DNA of 64,000 nt from Paraspadella gotoi (taxonomy: Eukaryota; Chaetognatha). A program made the translations under genes and the position numbers. The stretch lies in contig CM119271.1 in the NCBI GenBank assembly GCA_051294375.1, positions 8,113,788 to 8,177,787 on the forward strand, in the 5' to 3' direction. Positions 23,861-36,674 of this stretch are shown here, one piece after another; positions within the stretch are counted from its first letter, which is position 1; each line of letters begins with the position of its first letter. A model generated the notes under the pieces. The model made no database searches. It was given only the letters and a program-made list of their open reading frames with translations, and had not been told where the DNA came from.

Positions 23861-26170
23861 CGGAAATTGATATCGTCTCTTCATTGGATTCTCGACTTTA
23901 CTTTACACGATCTCAATAGAAGACAAAGAAAATCTGAAAAGAAAATAGGAAAAAAAATTCTTTTTTTTTTTCGTTTTAACTCTTTTTTTATTCTTAGCCT
24001 TTTTTCTTCCTTAAAATCTAAGATTACATTTGATAACAATCGCTGAGGTCAGATTGAATTACGAGATCTTTTGTGCGTTTTTTTTATGCCCTCTGTCTGC
24101 AAAATTAGGATTTTTTTTACATTTTGTGAGAAATTCGAATCAAGTCAAATATAAAAAAGTAAAAAACGACATTTTGAGTTCAGGAATAAGTTTTTAAAGA
24201 CGATATTTTTATAAAGTAATTTCATTTGGCACATTTCGTTTTTTCACGGATTTATCATCGTGTCACACATTAAATGAAAATTAAGCTTTAGTGTCGTAGA
24301 AGATTGTTAACCATAGTCGGGTTTACGTAGTAGTTAATTGAATATCTTTCATTAGAATCGAATGAAAACGCCTACATACAAAAATTGCAACGAGAAGACA
24401 CCACCCAGGTTTCGAACGATGAGCAGAGAGAGGCAAGCGGTTCTGGACCCCAGGTAATTAAATATCCCGCGAGGACTCGGATTTTGACTGAGAAAAGAGA
24501 AGAAAGAGGAGAAAAGAAGAGGAGATGGAATGAAGAAAGAAAAGAGAAAGGCGGGAAAGATGAGAGAGAAGTAAAAGAGAGGCCGGGATGAGATTAGAAA
24601 GTAAGGGATGAGGAGAGAAAAGACATGAAGGAATTTATAGAGGGTAAGAGGGAAGAGAGTGGGGAGAAAGAAGAGAAGTAGGATTAGAGAAGAAGAAAGA
24701 GAGGGAAGACAGCGAGGAATGAAAGATGGGGTAAAGATGAGAAGAGAAGTTAGATTATAGACGAAATAAAGAGTGGAAAGAAAGAGAGAATTAGAGAGAC
24801 GAGAAAGGGAAGAATAAAGAGAGAAAAGAAAAGTGAGCAAGGGAAGAACAGAGAGAAAAAAAAGAGAAGAAAGAAAGGGAAGAATAAAGAGAGAAAAGAG
24901 AAGAGAGAAATAAAAAGAAGAGAAGAAAGAAAGAAAGTACCAAAGAAATGGAAAGAGAAGTTGAGACGGAAAAATCCCAGGAAATTAACGATGGAAGAAA
25001 CTTATTGTGAAATCCGGCGACGAACGATTCGCTCGGCCGAGATGTCGAGGGACAACGAAATGAAAAGATCAGCGTCTTCTCTCTCTCTCTCCTCTCTCAT
25101 CTCTCTCATCTCAGTCTTCTCTCTCTCTCTCTCTCTCTCGCGACGGCGGTTTCTACTGAGATAAGGCACTCACAAATCTCGACACAAAGGCTAAAGAAGC
25201 TGTTTCGCCCTCACTGCATCGTTTGTGTTAATGTTTAGTATACATACGTAGCTATTGAAGTTATAGTAATAATTTTACTCGCTCGTTTTCATGACAAATG
25301 TGGAAAACGTTATACATTTTCGGTCTCTAACTCATTCTACTTTATGTCCATGTTTACCAAGTTAGGATCAGTTGGATAATTATTTTAATACGTAACTCGA
25401 GTTGTTTAATTAAAACAAATTTATTCTTAAAAAAAAAAACAAAAAAATTAAACGACAACAAACGCGCCAGTCGTAAATCTCTTTGAAAACAATACTTTAT
25501 TAAAATTAATTTTTTTTAACCTGGGAAAACACTCGCCCAGGAGAGGCTGACGACGACGACTGACGGACGACGCGACGGAGGCCGACGACGACGAAAGGTG
25601 GGAGTCTACGAGAAAAGTGTCCTCCGAGAAGGACGACGAATAATTCTTATCCAGACTCTTGAGGACGAAAAAAAAAAAAAAAATTCTGACAGAAAAGATG
25701 GAAAAAAGAAGAGAAATCCAAAAAAAAAAGACGAAAAAAAAATGATATAAATATTGAGAAGAAAAAAGGAATAAAAACTCCTCGTAACTCTTCGGGTTTG
25801 CTTCGGGCGACTCGAAGAGGGGGAGGGGTTGGGGAGGGGAGTCTACGGGTGGCGCGTGGGAGGATGGGTGGGTGGAGATGAGTTGCTGATGGACTGTATT
25901 GTTTGTAAACAAATATCGATTGTTTTATGAAAATTTGCAAATTCACTTGTTTCATTCTATTTTTTCATTTTAATATTTTTATGAAGGATTTAGTATTTTA
26001 ATCTATATTATTTATTCAAACATATATTGCTTTCTTTTTAAAAATGTTTTATTTATCTAATAATTCAATTTGGGAAGGGAAGTCAGTGTTGTCTTCTGGA
26101 AAAGAGGGGAGCATCTATACATACACAAGAGGTTAGATTACTATCTGTTCCTATATTTAAACACTTTTAC
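23861..26170. other. no recognisable gene; long GA-rich stretch
   Basis: From about 24480 to 24960 the plus strand is nearly all purine (GAAAGAGAG words), followed by a short CT-rich patch at about 25078-25138. The rest is AT-rich. Open frames are translations of these low-complexity tracts. Confidence 0.65.
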
Positions 26171-26175
26171 AAAAA

Positions 26176-27074
26176 GGTAAATAAGATCGACGACGACGAC
26201 GAAGATTTAATGTCCAACGGCGCAACGGAGGATTTTTGCATCGGAGGATAGTCACATTCGGCGGATGGGTGCGTCGGCCAATGAACGCGTCAGCGGACGG
26301 TCGTAAGTGGCAGATGGAAGCATTGGCGATTAGACAATGGACGTGACAACGCCGTCCGGTTGGAACGTTGTCGGGTAGGCGCGTCAGTCGATTGGATGCG
26401 TCGGCTGATGAGTGGGCCGGTGGTTAACCGGCCGAAAAGGGGAATCGTCCGACTTGACTGCTCGTCTCTCCGTATCGAGCTGTTTCATTGACGGAGCATC
26501 GGTTAAAGCTTCGCGTTGGAGGCGGGACGCGAGGATTGCCGGGCCAGCGGCGAATGTGTCAGGAGCCGCGCCGGCTGCAGCGCGGAAGCGTCGGGGCTGG
26601 CGGAGGCCGAAGCCGCCCCACATTTCGAATCGGCGATGAATAATTCGATCTCACATACGAGATCCCAACTGCGAAGTGGATTTCTTTCTTTTTTTTTTTC
26701 TTTTTCTTTCTTTCTCTTTTTCTTTAATTTCTTTTTTTCTTTCTTACTTTCCTTCTTTCTTTCTTTCCTTACTTTCCCATTATTTCTTTTTCTCTTTCTT
26801 TTCTTTCTTTCTTTCTTCTTTGACTATTCAGTTCTTTATTTCTTTTTTCATTTCTATATTTCTTTCTCTTCTTCTTTCTTTATCTATTTTTTTTCCTTAA
26901 TCCCTTCTTTGGTTCTTTCTTTTTTTTTATTCTCCTTTATTTTCTTATTTCTCCTCGGACTCGATTCAAATGATGGCGCTCGAATAAAATCGTCAACTCG
27001 AACGTTAAAATCAAATCTGAAAAAATACGAGTTTGTGCGACGCTCCGCCGCAAAGAGAGTAGAGAGAGAGAGAG

Positions 27075-27110
<36 letters not shown>

Positions 27111-27840
27111 CGACACAGATTATCTCCTAATTTCTCGACTCTCTCTCTCTTTCTTTCTCTTTTCTTCTGCTTTCTTCTTTTTACACAATGACCAAATCTT
27201 ATCGGCAGGAGCTGCATGTTTCCCAGCCAATCTTTTTCCCGTCCCGGATCGCGCGGCATATAACATCAGTGCCATCTCCCTGTGGTCCGAGCGGCGCGTA
27301 CAGCTCGGCGGCGGCGCGCCCCGTTCGGGTCCGTCAGAAAAAAGTGGCTCGCAAAACTAGACCGATGAAAGAAGGATGGAGACGAAGAGAAGAGAGAGAG
27401 GATAATAAATAGAAAAGCAGAATAAGAGAGAGAGGCAACAGGGGAAGACGGGGAGACAGAAGACTAAGATTATTGAGAAACTTCCGTATCTGTACTCAAT
27501 AGTTGTAGAGCTAGGTCTTATTTTCTGAATAATTGGGGGTGTAAGGGTGCTTAGGGGTGTTCTTTTCGCATCCTCCGCCCATTTCTTCAGTTTAATATTC
27601 GATTCTCCTCTCTCCTCTTCTTTGCTTCTCTCTCTCCTCCTCTCTCTCTCGTCTCTCTCTCTCTCGATTTCTCCTTTTCTCTTTCTACTTGTCTTGTTGA
27701 CGCTTTTCACAAAAGTTACAGTCGTACAACGACTTTTGCGTCTCTCCTCTCAACAACAAACATACAGCACATCGAGATGAAACAGCCGAACTTGAACGCG
27801 GGTGGCGGCGTCGGGAAGAACGTCGTGATGGAAAACCTGG
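26176..27840 (+). repeat. direct duplication of about 1.65 kb, copy 1
   Basis: The copy starts near AAATAAGATCGACGACGACG. It contains a G/C-rich part with GCGTCGGCCAATGAACGCGT and CGGTGGTTAACCGGCC. A (TTTC)n-rich stretch (about 26680-26940), a (GA)n tract (about 27061-27108) and CT-rich parts follow. It runs up to the 100-N gap and pairs with 27956-29590. No gene is recognised inside. Confidence 0.85.
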
Positions 27841-27855
27841 CGCCGATACAGGAAG

Positions 27856-27955
27856 NNNNNNNNNNNNNNNNNNNNNNNNNNNNNNNNNNNNNNNNNNNNN
27901 NNNNNNNNNNNNNNNNNNNNNNNNNNNNNNNNNNNNNNNNNNNNNNNNNNNNNNN
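27856..27955. other. run of 100 N
   Basis: Assembly gap lying exactly between the two copies of the 1.65-kb duplication. Confidence 0.95.
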
Positions 27956-28968
27956 AATAAGATCGACGGACGACGACGAGAGTTAATGTCCAACGGCGCA
28001 ACGGAGGATTTTTGCATCGGAGGATAGTCACATCGGCGGATGGGTGCGTCGGCCAATGAACGCGTCAGCGGACGGTCGTAAGTGGCAGATGGAAGCATTG
28101 GCGATTAGACAATGGACGTGACAACGCCGTCGGGTTGGAACGTTGTCGGGTAGGCGCGTCAGTCGATGGATGCGTCGGCTGATGAGTGTGCCGGTGGTTA
28201 ACCGGCCGAAAAGGGGAATCGTCCGACTTGACTGCTCGTCTCTCCGTATCGAGCTGTTTCATTGACGGAGCAGTCGGTAAACTTCGCGTTGGAGGCGGGA
28301 CCGAGGATTGCCGGGCCAGCGGCGAATGTGTCAGGAGCCGCGCCGGCTGCAGCGCGGAGCGTCGGGGCTGGCGGAGGCCGAAGCCGCCCCCATTTCGAAT
28401 CGGCCGATGAATAATTCGATCTCAATACGAGATCCCAACTGCGAAGTGGATTTCTTTCTTTTTTTTTCTTTTTTCTTTCTTTCTCTTTTTCTTTTATTTC
28501 TTTTTTTCTTTCTTACTTTCCTTCTTNNNNNNNNNNNNNNNNNNNNNNNNNNNNNNNNNNNNNNNNNNNNNNNNNNNNNNNNNNNNNNNNNNNNNNNNNN
28601 NNNNNNNNNNNNNNNNNNNNNNNNNNNNNNNNNNNNNNNNNNNNNNNNNNNNNNNNNNNNNNNNNNNNNNNNNNNNNNNNNNNNNNNNNNNNNNNNNNNN
28701 NNNNNNNNNNNNNNNNNNNNNNNNNNNNNNNNNNNNNTTCTTTGACTATTCAGTTCTTTATTTCTTTTTTCATTTCTATATTTCTTTCTCTTCTTTCTTT
28801 CTTTATCTATTTTTTTTCCTATAATCCCTTCTTTGGTTCTTTCTTTTTTTTATTCTCTTTTTTATTTTCTTATTTCTCCCTCGGACTCGATTCAAAGATG
28901 GCGCTCGAATAAAAGTCGTCAACTCGAACGTTAAAAATCGAAAATACGAGTTTGTGCGCGTCGCCGCA

Positions 28969-29024
<56 letters not shown>

Positions 29025-29417
29025 CGACAGATTTATCTCCTAATTCTCGACTCTCTCTCTTTCTTTCTCTTTTCTCTTTTCTTTTTTACAAATGACAATC
29101 TAGCAGGAGCTCATGTTTCCCAGCCAATCTTTTCCCTCGCGGTCCATAACTCAGTGCCACTGGCAGCGTCATCGGCGGCGGCGCCGTTCGGACAAAAGGG
29201 CAAAACCGAGAGATGGAAAGATGGAGAGAGAGAGAGAGAGAGAGGATAAAAAGAAAAGAAAAAGAGAGAGGAAAGGGGAAAGGGAGAGAAGGCTAAGAAG
29301 AAAATTCGTATCGACTCAATATTTCTGTCTTATTTTCTGAATTGGGGGGTAAGGGCTTAGGGGTTCTTTTCCCTCGCTATTTCTTCAGTTTATATTGATT
29401 CTCTCTCTCTCTCTCTT

Positions 29418-29459
<42 letters not shown>

Positions 29460-29590
29460 TCTCTTTTTCTCTTTCTCTGTCTGTGACGTTTCCAAAAGTT
29501 ACCAACGACTTTTGCGTCTCTCCCTTCAACAACAACAACAACAACAACATCGAGACCGAAATTGACGCGGGGGGGCGTCGGGAAAGTCTG
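27956..29590 (+). repeat. direct duplication of about 1.65 kb, copy 2
   Basis: Same landmarks as copy 1 in the same order, for example GCGTCGGCCAATGAACGCGT at about 28046 and CGGTGGTTAACCGGCC at about 28192. A 211-N gap (28527-28737) sits inside the (TTTC)n part. Towards its 3' end this copy has many small deletions relative to copy 1, so it reads as a compressed version. Confidence 0.85.
28527..28737. other. run of 211 N
   Basis: Assembly gap inside the (TTTC)n-rich part of the second copy of the duplication. The matching part of copy 1 spans only about 60 bp. Confidence 0.95.
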
Positions 29591-29640
29591 GACTGCGCGA
29601 TAAGGAAGACCTAAAATAGGCGCGAAACAAACGCCTCTCT

Positions 29641-29645
<5 letters not shown>

Positions 29646-29735
<90 letters not shown>
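29646..29735. repeat. long (CT)n microsatellite
   Basis: About 85 bp of nearly pure CT dinucleotide. The minus-strand RERERE frame is its translation. Confidence 0.95.
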
Positions 29736-29738
<3 letters not shown>

Positions 29739-29739
29739 A

Positions 29740-30620
29740 TCATCCTTTTTGATTTTCGAATTTGTATAATTCAATTTGAGAGTCGTTTTTCTGATAATTA
29801 ATTTTGAAGCAATCGTCTGAAAAAAAAATACCGTCGGCTTTACTTTCTGGATAAAAAAAATAATTCTAGAAAAAAATTCCAGAAAATTCTAGAAAAAAAA
29901 TTCCTTCATTAAAACTAAAGAGCGGATTTCGAGTGGCCAATGACAGACGCAGCGACGAGAATAAAAAAAAAACAAAAAGTCAATCCGATTCCTGAAAAGG
30001 AAAAGTGACGAAGGGCGACATCTGAGGATGAAAACAAGAAGACGTAAACAAATAAACAAACAACAAAGAAAGAAATCGCAGCTTACCGATATATATCTCA
30101 AAATCGAACGGGCGAAATAAATTCGATACACAACCGAGGAATTCTATATTTTTGTCTCTCCACTTAGAGCTTTCTCAAAATACTTCTTCCCTCTCCTTCC
30201 CCTTAACCCCAAGCCCCTTCAACTCCCCCTTAAACACCCCTTCCACATCCCTTAAAACCCCGCTTTCCTCCCTCCTGTGGTCGATGGGTGATGAGTTATT
30301 CCTCCTTCCATAACATTTCTTATTTTTCCTTGATTTCTTTCCTATTAGTATTCGGAGCCGAAGAAAGAAAGATCTCTTTTTTTTTTTTCTTTTCTCCTCT
30401 GGCCGAGAGGAGAGAGAGAGAGAGAGATGACGAGAGAGAGAGAAGAGGAGAAGCGAAGAGAGAGAGAGAGAGAGGAGACGAAGAGAGAGAAGAGAGTGAG
30501 AAGAGAGAGAGAGAGAGAAAGGAGAGAGAGAGAGAGAGACCAGAGAGTAGAGAGCGCATGGTCGTTTGAAAGGAGCGGTGGCGAGGAGTGGCGAAATTAG
30601 GCAGGAGGCCCAAATTCCAG

Positions 30621-30660
<40 letters not shown>

Positions 30661-30885
30661 GAGAGGATGAGGAGATGAGAGAAGAGATGAAGAGGAGAGA
30701 GAAGAGGAGAGAGATGAGAGAGAGAGAGAGGAGAAAGAGAGAGAGAGAGGTTACGCATGGTTTTGAAAGGAGCGATGGGGGGTGCAGGGAAAAAAGAGGT
30801 ACGGTCTGTAGCGTGTAAGAAAAAACCCTCAAAAAAAAAAAAGAAAGAAAATCTGAGAGGCGATAATAAATATAAACTGCGCAGA
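29740..30885. other. AT-rich then GA-rich sequence, no gene
   Basis: AT-rich sequence to about 30350, then GA-rich sequence to about 30760. A short word, GCATGGTxxTTTGAAAGGAGCG-like, recurs near 30556 and 30751 at the end of two GA-rich blocks, suggesting a local duplication of about 195 bp. Confidence 0.55.
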
Positions 30886-30889
30886 GCGG

Positions 30890-30890
30890 A

Positions 30891-30929
<39 letters not shown>

Positions 30930-30943
30930 CGCCGCCGCCGCCT
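30890..30943. repeat. (GCC)n trinucleotide repeat
   Basis: About 18 GCC units with one GTC interruption. The poly-A or poly-R translations are not evidence of a gene. Confidence 0.95.
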
Positions 30944-31245
30944 CTTAACGACGGGCGCCTTTTTTTTTACGAGGCTGGCGTCGCCAGAGTAGAGACGCTT
31001 GGACCGGAGGCGGAGCAAAGTGAAAGGACGAGGTTTCCTGTTGGGAGATGACCGCAGTTTTTTTGGTGGTTGATGGAATATGTGCAAGAAGCAGTCGCAG
31101 CACGTTGAACACTTGTGTTTATGGGGTCAGAGTAAACATTGAACGGTGTATAGAGTTAATAATATGTATTATGCAGTGTATAGAGTTAAAAGAATTGAAA
31201 ATGTCACGAAAGTTGATCAGTAGGGAGACGAAACTAGTACTAGTA

Positions 31246-31424
31246 CGAGAAGAAATTTATTGTTTGATCATAATATCATCATTACATTTATATATATATA
31301 TATTTTTTTTTTATTGAGATAAATTTTAGAAATTTTTCAATTTGAAAAAAAGAGATCTCGTTGAAAACTTAACAATAAAAAAATGTAATGATGATATTAT
31401 GATCAAACAATAAATTTCTTCTCG
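31246..31424. repeat. perfect 44-bp inverted repeat around a 91-bp loop
   Basis: The arm at 31246-31289 begins CGAGAAGAAATTTATTGTTT. The arm at 31381-31424 ends in its exact reverse complement, AAACAATAAATTTCTTCTCG, and I see no mismatch over 44 bp. The loop is A/T-rich and contains further partly self-complementary ATTGAG/TTAACAAT sequence. No target-site duplication is obvious. Confidence 0.9.
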
Positions 31425-32850
31425 AAGTTCCAATGCAAGGATATTTTTTTTTGTCCAGTTTGTCTGTCGAAGATGGCGACATCTGGTCGAAGATCTTTGA
31501 TGCCAGAATGAGATCGGAAAAAACCGCGACTGAGAAATTTCGCGTTTGATAGAACGAAACGGGGGGGGGTGATTGGAGGACATTGGTGAGAGACCAATGG
31601 GCGTGAAAATGGCTTGAGTCTTGCGTTGGAACGTGCGAAGAGTCGTATTGAGTTGACGGAGGAAGTCAAAGAGATACGATTGCAATGGAATCGACAGCGG
31701 GTTGGCATATCGCACAATGATCGAATATGCGGCCGAGCGATTTATGGAAATAGATCTAAAAAGAAGTTAATCGAAGGCAGATGAAGTTGCAGATGTAGTT
31801 ACTGATGCAGTCGGGGATGCAGTTGCGACTTCAGATGGTGCCGGACGACCACAAAAAAAAACCCCGGTGAGACTTTCGAGGAAAGGCGAAAGGATTTGTC
31901 TGGCGAAGCAGACGATGAGGGACAAGGGCGAAATCGGAAGTCAGAGGCTGCGAGACGAAAAAAAAAAAAAGAAAGAAGGAGAAAAAAGATGATCAATCTG
32001 GAGATTTGGAGGAAAAGGAGAGGGAGGAATAATGGAGGAAGTGGGGAGGAAAAGAAAAGAAAAGGAAGAAGGAAAGTGGAGGAATTGACAATCGACAAGA
32101 GGTGAGGAAAAAGGAAAGGAGGGAGGAAAGGAAAAGAAAAGGAAGAAAGAAAGTTGAGGAATTGAAAATAGACAAGAGGTGAACAAAAAGAAAGGGGTAC
32201 GAAGGGGAGGAAAGTTAAAAATGCAGGAAGGAAACAGAGGAAAGAAAAGAGAGGTAGGAGAAAAGAGCAGAAGAAAGGGAAATAAGAAAAATGAAAGGAA
32301 AGGAAAGAGAGGAAAAGAAAGGTAAAAGAAAGTGAGCGGAGGAACGAGAAGCCGAGGGAGGTGGAGAGTTAAACGAAAAGCTGAAAAAGAGGGGAGATGG
32401 GAGATGGAAAAGAAAGTTGGAGAAGAGAAAAAAAGATATCTGAGTGAATTGGAAAATGAAAGGAGATTAAAGTGGTGATGGTTGAGAGATCCACAATCCG
32501 AAAAGAAGTGTTACGCTTCATGTCAAATTTCACAATTTTATAAACTTTACAAATTTTTATACTATCACTATTTTATCTCTTTTTTGTTGAAAACGATTCT
32601 CCTGTATGATCAAGTGATCTATAATCCATGATCCATGATTTTAAGCTTTTTATTTTCTTAAACCCAAATTTGTAACGACTTGGACGAAGTGTGATAATTA
32701 GTTCGAATAAAGAACCGAGGAAACTCTGCTCGAGCGACTCCTAAATTACGTGGAGACGGACAATGGGTCTGAAAAAACCTCTTCTTTTGTTTTATACTGA
32801 AAAAAAAAACAAGAACTCCTGTACTAAAGAAAGAATCGAAAGGGGAAAAG
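31425..32850. other. unrecognised sequence, then purine-rich tract
   Basis: At 31425-31720 the minus strand has a balanced open frame containing GIKDLRPDVAIFDRQTGQKK. I cannot assign it; the RPDVAIFDR stretch only faintly recalls the C-terminal part of some retroelement proteins. From 31880 to 32480 the plus strand is GA-rich, with a roughly 85-bp local repeat (GAGGAATTGAxAATxGACAA at about 32080 and 32157). Confidence 0.35.
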
Positions 32851-32969
<119 letters not shown>

Positions 32970-33119
32970 ACTTCCGGTATAATTAGTCCTTAATGGCGGG
33001 AAAAAACTACAAAAAAGAGAGAAGAGAGAAAAGAGAGCGAGAAAATTACACTCAAGACTCTCTGAGTTTGAAAAGAAAAAAAAAAGAAAAACCGTCAAGT
33101 TTACGACGACGAAATCAAC

Positions 33120-33388
33120 AGAAGAAAAAAGGGAAGAAAAAAGGGAAGAAAAAGGGAAGAAAACAGGGAAGAAAAAGGGAAGAAAAAGGGATGAAAAAAG
33201 GTAAGAAAAAAGGAAGAAAACAGGGAAGAAAAAGGGAAGAAAAAAGGGAAGAAAAAGGGAAGAAAAAGAGAAGAAAAAGAGAAGAAAAAGGGAAGAAAAA
33301 AGGGAAGAAAAAAGGGAAGAAAAAGGGTAGAAAAAGAGAAGGAAAGGGGAAGAAAAAGGGAAGAAAAAAGGTAAGAAAAAAGGGATGC
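33120..33388 (+). repeat. purine minisatellite, AAGGGAAGAAAA units
   Basis: Variable 11-13 bp units of the type AAAAGGGAAGAA, over 20 copies. The lysine/glycine-rich frame across them (KKGKKKGR) and its phenylalanine/proline-rich opposite are translations of the repeat. Confidence 0.9.
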
Positions 33389-36092
33389 GAGATAGTTTCT
33401 GTGTCAGCGTGTCTGGTGATGATTTTCATACAAAGACCAACATCATTAGTCATTCTTTAGTCAATCTTTATTAAACTATCCGCATTCGTCAGTCGTCGTC
33501 GTCGTCGTCGTCGTCATCGTCGTCTTCCTCCTCAAGTTTTTGTGGCCAAAGAACCAATTTTCATTATTACTATCTAGGAAAAAACTATATCACATAATTG
33601 TTAAAAAGTAAATTTATTTAATAAAAAATATATAAAATATGGTTAAACCTATTTCAATATTTGGTTACAATCGTACAGCGAATTGAGGTATGACGGTAAA
33701 ATATTTTTCTCTTTAACATGATTCTTTTCTACGCCTGCCACCGATGTTACGATGACTTTTCCTTATTTACAATGGCAAAAAAAGGTGCACTGCCCCCAAA
33801 TTACAAAAAAAATAAAAATGATAATTAACTTAATTCAAATTAAAAAAAAAAATTTAATACCAAAAATAGTAAAAAATTAAATATAATTTTTTTTACCCTT
33901 TTTTACATGAGGTAACTGACTACTAAAAAGAAATTTAATATCGATTCTAAAATATTCCGATTTTTTAAAAATCGAACAAGCTTTTGAGTTGATATCCTCC
34001 ACTAAAAATGTGATATACTTTTTTCCTAGATGGTATTTCTCATCTCGTATATCAATTAATGATTTTTTAATCTCCTCCTTTTTTCTCTCGATTTCTCTTC
34101 ATCCACGATTTTTTTTCCCTTTTTTTCGGGCGGCTATTTTTCAAAAATGGCGTTAGTGCCTTCCTTTTTTTTAAATGGAAGAACGATTTAATTTAATCTT
34201 TATTAATTAAAATTAATTCCCCGCCGCTTTTTTTTCTTTTTTAGGAACGATCGTTTTTCTTTGCCAAATGAGACGGAGTCTATTAAAGATGGCGGCAAAG
34301 TTCTTAAGTAGGGTTCGTTCGTTTGTTCGTTCCATCGTTTATTCGTCGTCGTCGTCGTCGTCGACATCGTCGTCGACGTCGCCGTCGTCGTCGTCGTTTA
34401 GCGCTTGAAAAATAATCATTTTTTGGGGACTCATTCCCTTCACGTATTTTTTATTTAGTTATTATTGTTTTTGTATTGTTTAACCTTGTTTATTACTATT
34501 GCCGGTATCAATGTTTTATCAATGTGTACCATGGAAGGCAAAATCTATTAAAAACAACGTTCTAGAGTAAATCGTTAAACATTCAATTAAATTCCATTTC
34601 TAATCTTATCTCAACAAGCAGGAAAAAAATGCTCTGAAAAAAAAAATAACCAAAGCCGATTCTGTTAAAATTACTTTGAATATTTTTTAAACTTTTATTT
34701 TATTTTTATTTTTTTCACAAAGTCGTTTGAATTCTTATCAAACAAACGCTTATGCCGTAGTTTTCAATCTATTTAGTTTCAATAATTCTTTTTCATACGA
34801 TAGCACATAATAGTCAAATGACCGACCGACCAAAATATATCTCTCAATTCGATAAGAAAGAGTCCGCCACATCCAAAGTGGTTCCATTAGCAATTAACGC
34901 TTTATCTGATTGGGCCTTTCCCTCTCCGCGTTCGGGGGAAAGAATAATTATCGAAATCTATTGAAGGAGTAATCGTTGTTATTGTCTCTGGTTTGTTTTG
35001 TTCTTTGGTCAACTTCGTTTACTTTTGTCATTAAGTTCGGCTTTTTTTATAAAACCAGAGTTTCTTTGGCATCTTTAGCTTTTGCGTCGGACTTGCCCTT
35101 AAGCTTGCCCACTCCGCCCTGGCCCAGGCACGTTCTTCACTATAGAACGCCATATTCTTCTAGGGTTTACTTAAATCGTTCGCATTAACTTAAGTAGTAG
35201 CAATCGCGTTCCTGTGAACGCCATAATTTCCTGAGTTTGGCCGAACATATTAATATAAAATGAATTTTTTTTTTAAAGAAATTAAGAGACTGACGGACCC
35301 AAAAAAAAAACAACTTTCTGTCCCGTAGAAACAACGAAGAAAACAAGGAAATAAAAATTGACCAATCAGCCGCGTCGATCACTCATTCTTTCTTTCTTTC
35401 CTTTCCTGCTCCTGCCGCTTTACCAGCTGCTGCTCCCGCTGCTGCTCCTCTTTCCCCTTTTCCTCTTCCTCTTTGTCTTCTTCTTTTTAAGAATCTTATT
35501 CGACCTTTCGTTAAACTCGCGATTCAGACGACGAAACCTTTTCCCGTAACGCTTTTCTTTTACAAAGCTTACTTTTCTTAGCGTGATGTTACATACTGAA
35601 ACAGAGACAGGAAAGCGTCTTATAGATTAGCGTACTAACGCGACTGCAAAATAAAAAATGAAAATAAAACATCGAATTTTGATTCCTTTGCCCCCCCCCC
35701 CAAAAAAAAAGAATTGAAAAATTCGTCTTCCTCCGTTGAGCGGCCATCATTCGTCATCAAGACGCGGGAAACACGGCCGGGCCGCGGTGCCCTCTCCCCC
35801 CCCCGTCAATCCCATCTCAACCAACCCTTTTAGCCTCGACCCACCCCTCCGCGGCCGAGGCCGAAAGGGGGCTTGCCCGGCCCTGCCCGGCCGGTGCGAT
35901 TGACCGGCGGACAGCTTTTGAGGATTTTCGCCGAACAACAACTCGGGGAGAGAGAAACGCTGTACGGAGTTGCCTCCTCGCTGGTAACGAACGGAGGAGG
36001 GAGAGAGGGGGTAGGGAGAGAGAGAGAGAGTGAAAGAGAGAGTGAAAGAGAGAGTGTGTTCTTGCGCCGCCTTCTTGTTTTATTCATGAGAC

Positions 36093-36143
<51 letters not shown>

Positions 36144-36674
36144 TCTCTCTCCAGATGAGCAGACTAGCGTGTTTTTTTCTCTTGTAAGTCTTTTTTTTGC
36201 CTATCGACTTGATTTTTTTTTCTGTGTTCGTTCGTGTTTATTTTCCATCCATCAGCGATGGTGACTAAACACAAACTAAAAATGCCGGAGAAAGAGAGGA
36301 GAGAGAGAGAGGGAGTGGGGGAGGCCGGGGAGCGGGAGGTACGGCGGGGGGAGGAGGGGAGGAGGAATGGGGCTACGGGGGCGGGAGGGAGAATGAAGGG
36401 GGGGCAAGGGGTAAGTGGGGGGGAGAAGAGGAGCGCATGATAGCTGCCGATGCCCCGTGGTATAGCCGTTTAGTGCATTCTGCTTGTGTGACGTACAGAT
36501 GAACATAAGCGACCCTCCTCCTGTTCATAAGAGTATGCTGCTATGAATGTACAGTAGCTTGCATATACGGCTCCACGTAGATTCAGCGGCGAAATCGTAC
36601 CGACGCACGAGACTGCACGCGTCTGACAGCGGTATTCTTAGCGACGAGATGATGCAAGGTGCGTCGTACTCGCC
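33389..36674. other. no recognisable gene; several microsatellites
   Basis: (GTC)n at about 33489-33530 and 34343-34400. AT-rich sequence follows, then a CTGCTGCTCC-rich patch at about 35405-35470 and a G/C-rich patch at about 35760-35930. A (CT)n tract covers about 36091-36150 and GA/GGGGAG-rich sequence about 36285-36435. No frame resembles a known protein. The last 200 bp lead into the 28S fragment and may include diverged 28S sequence that I could not align. Confidence 0.55.
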
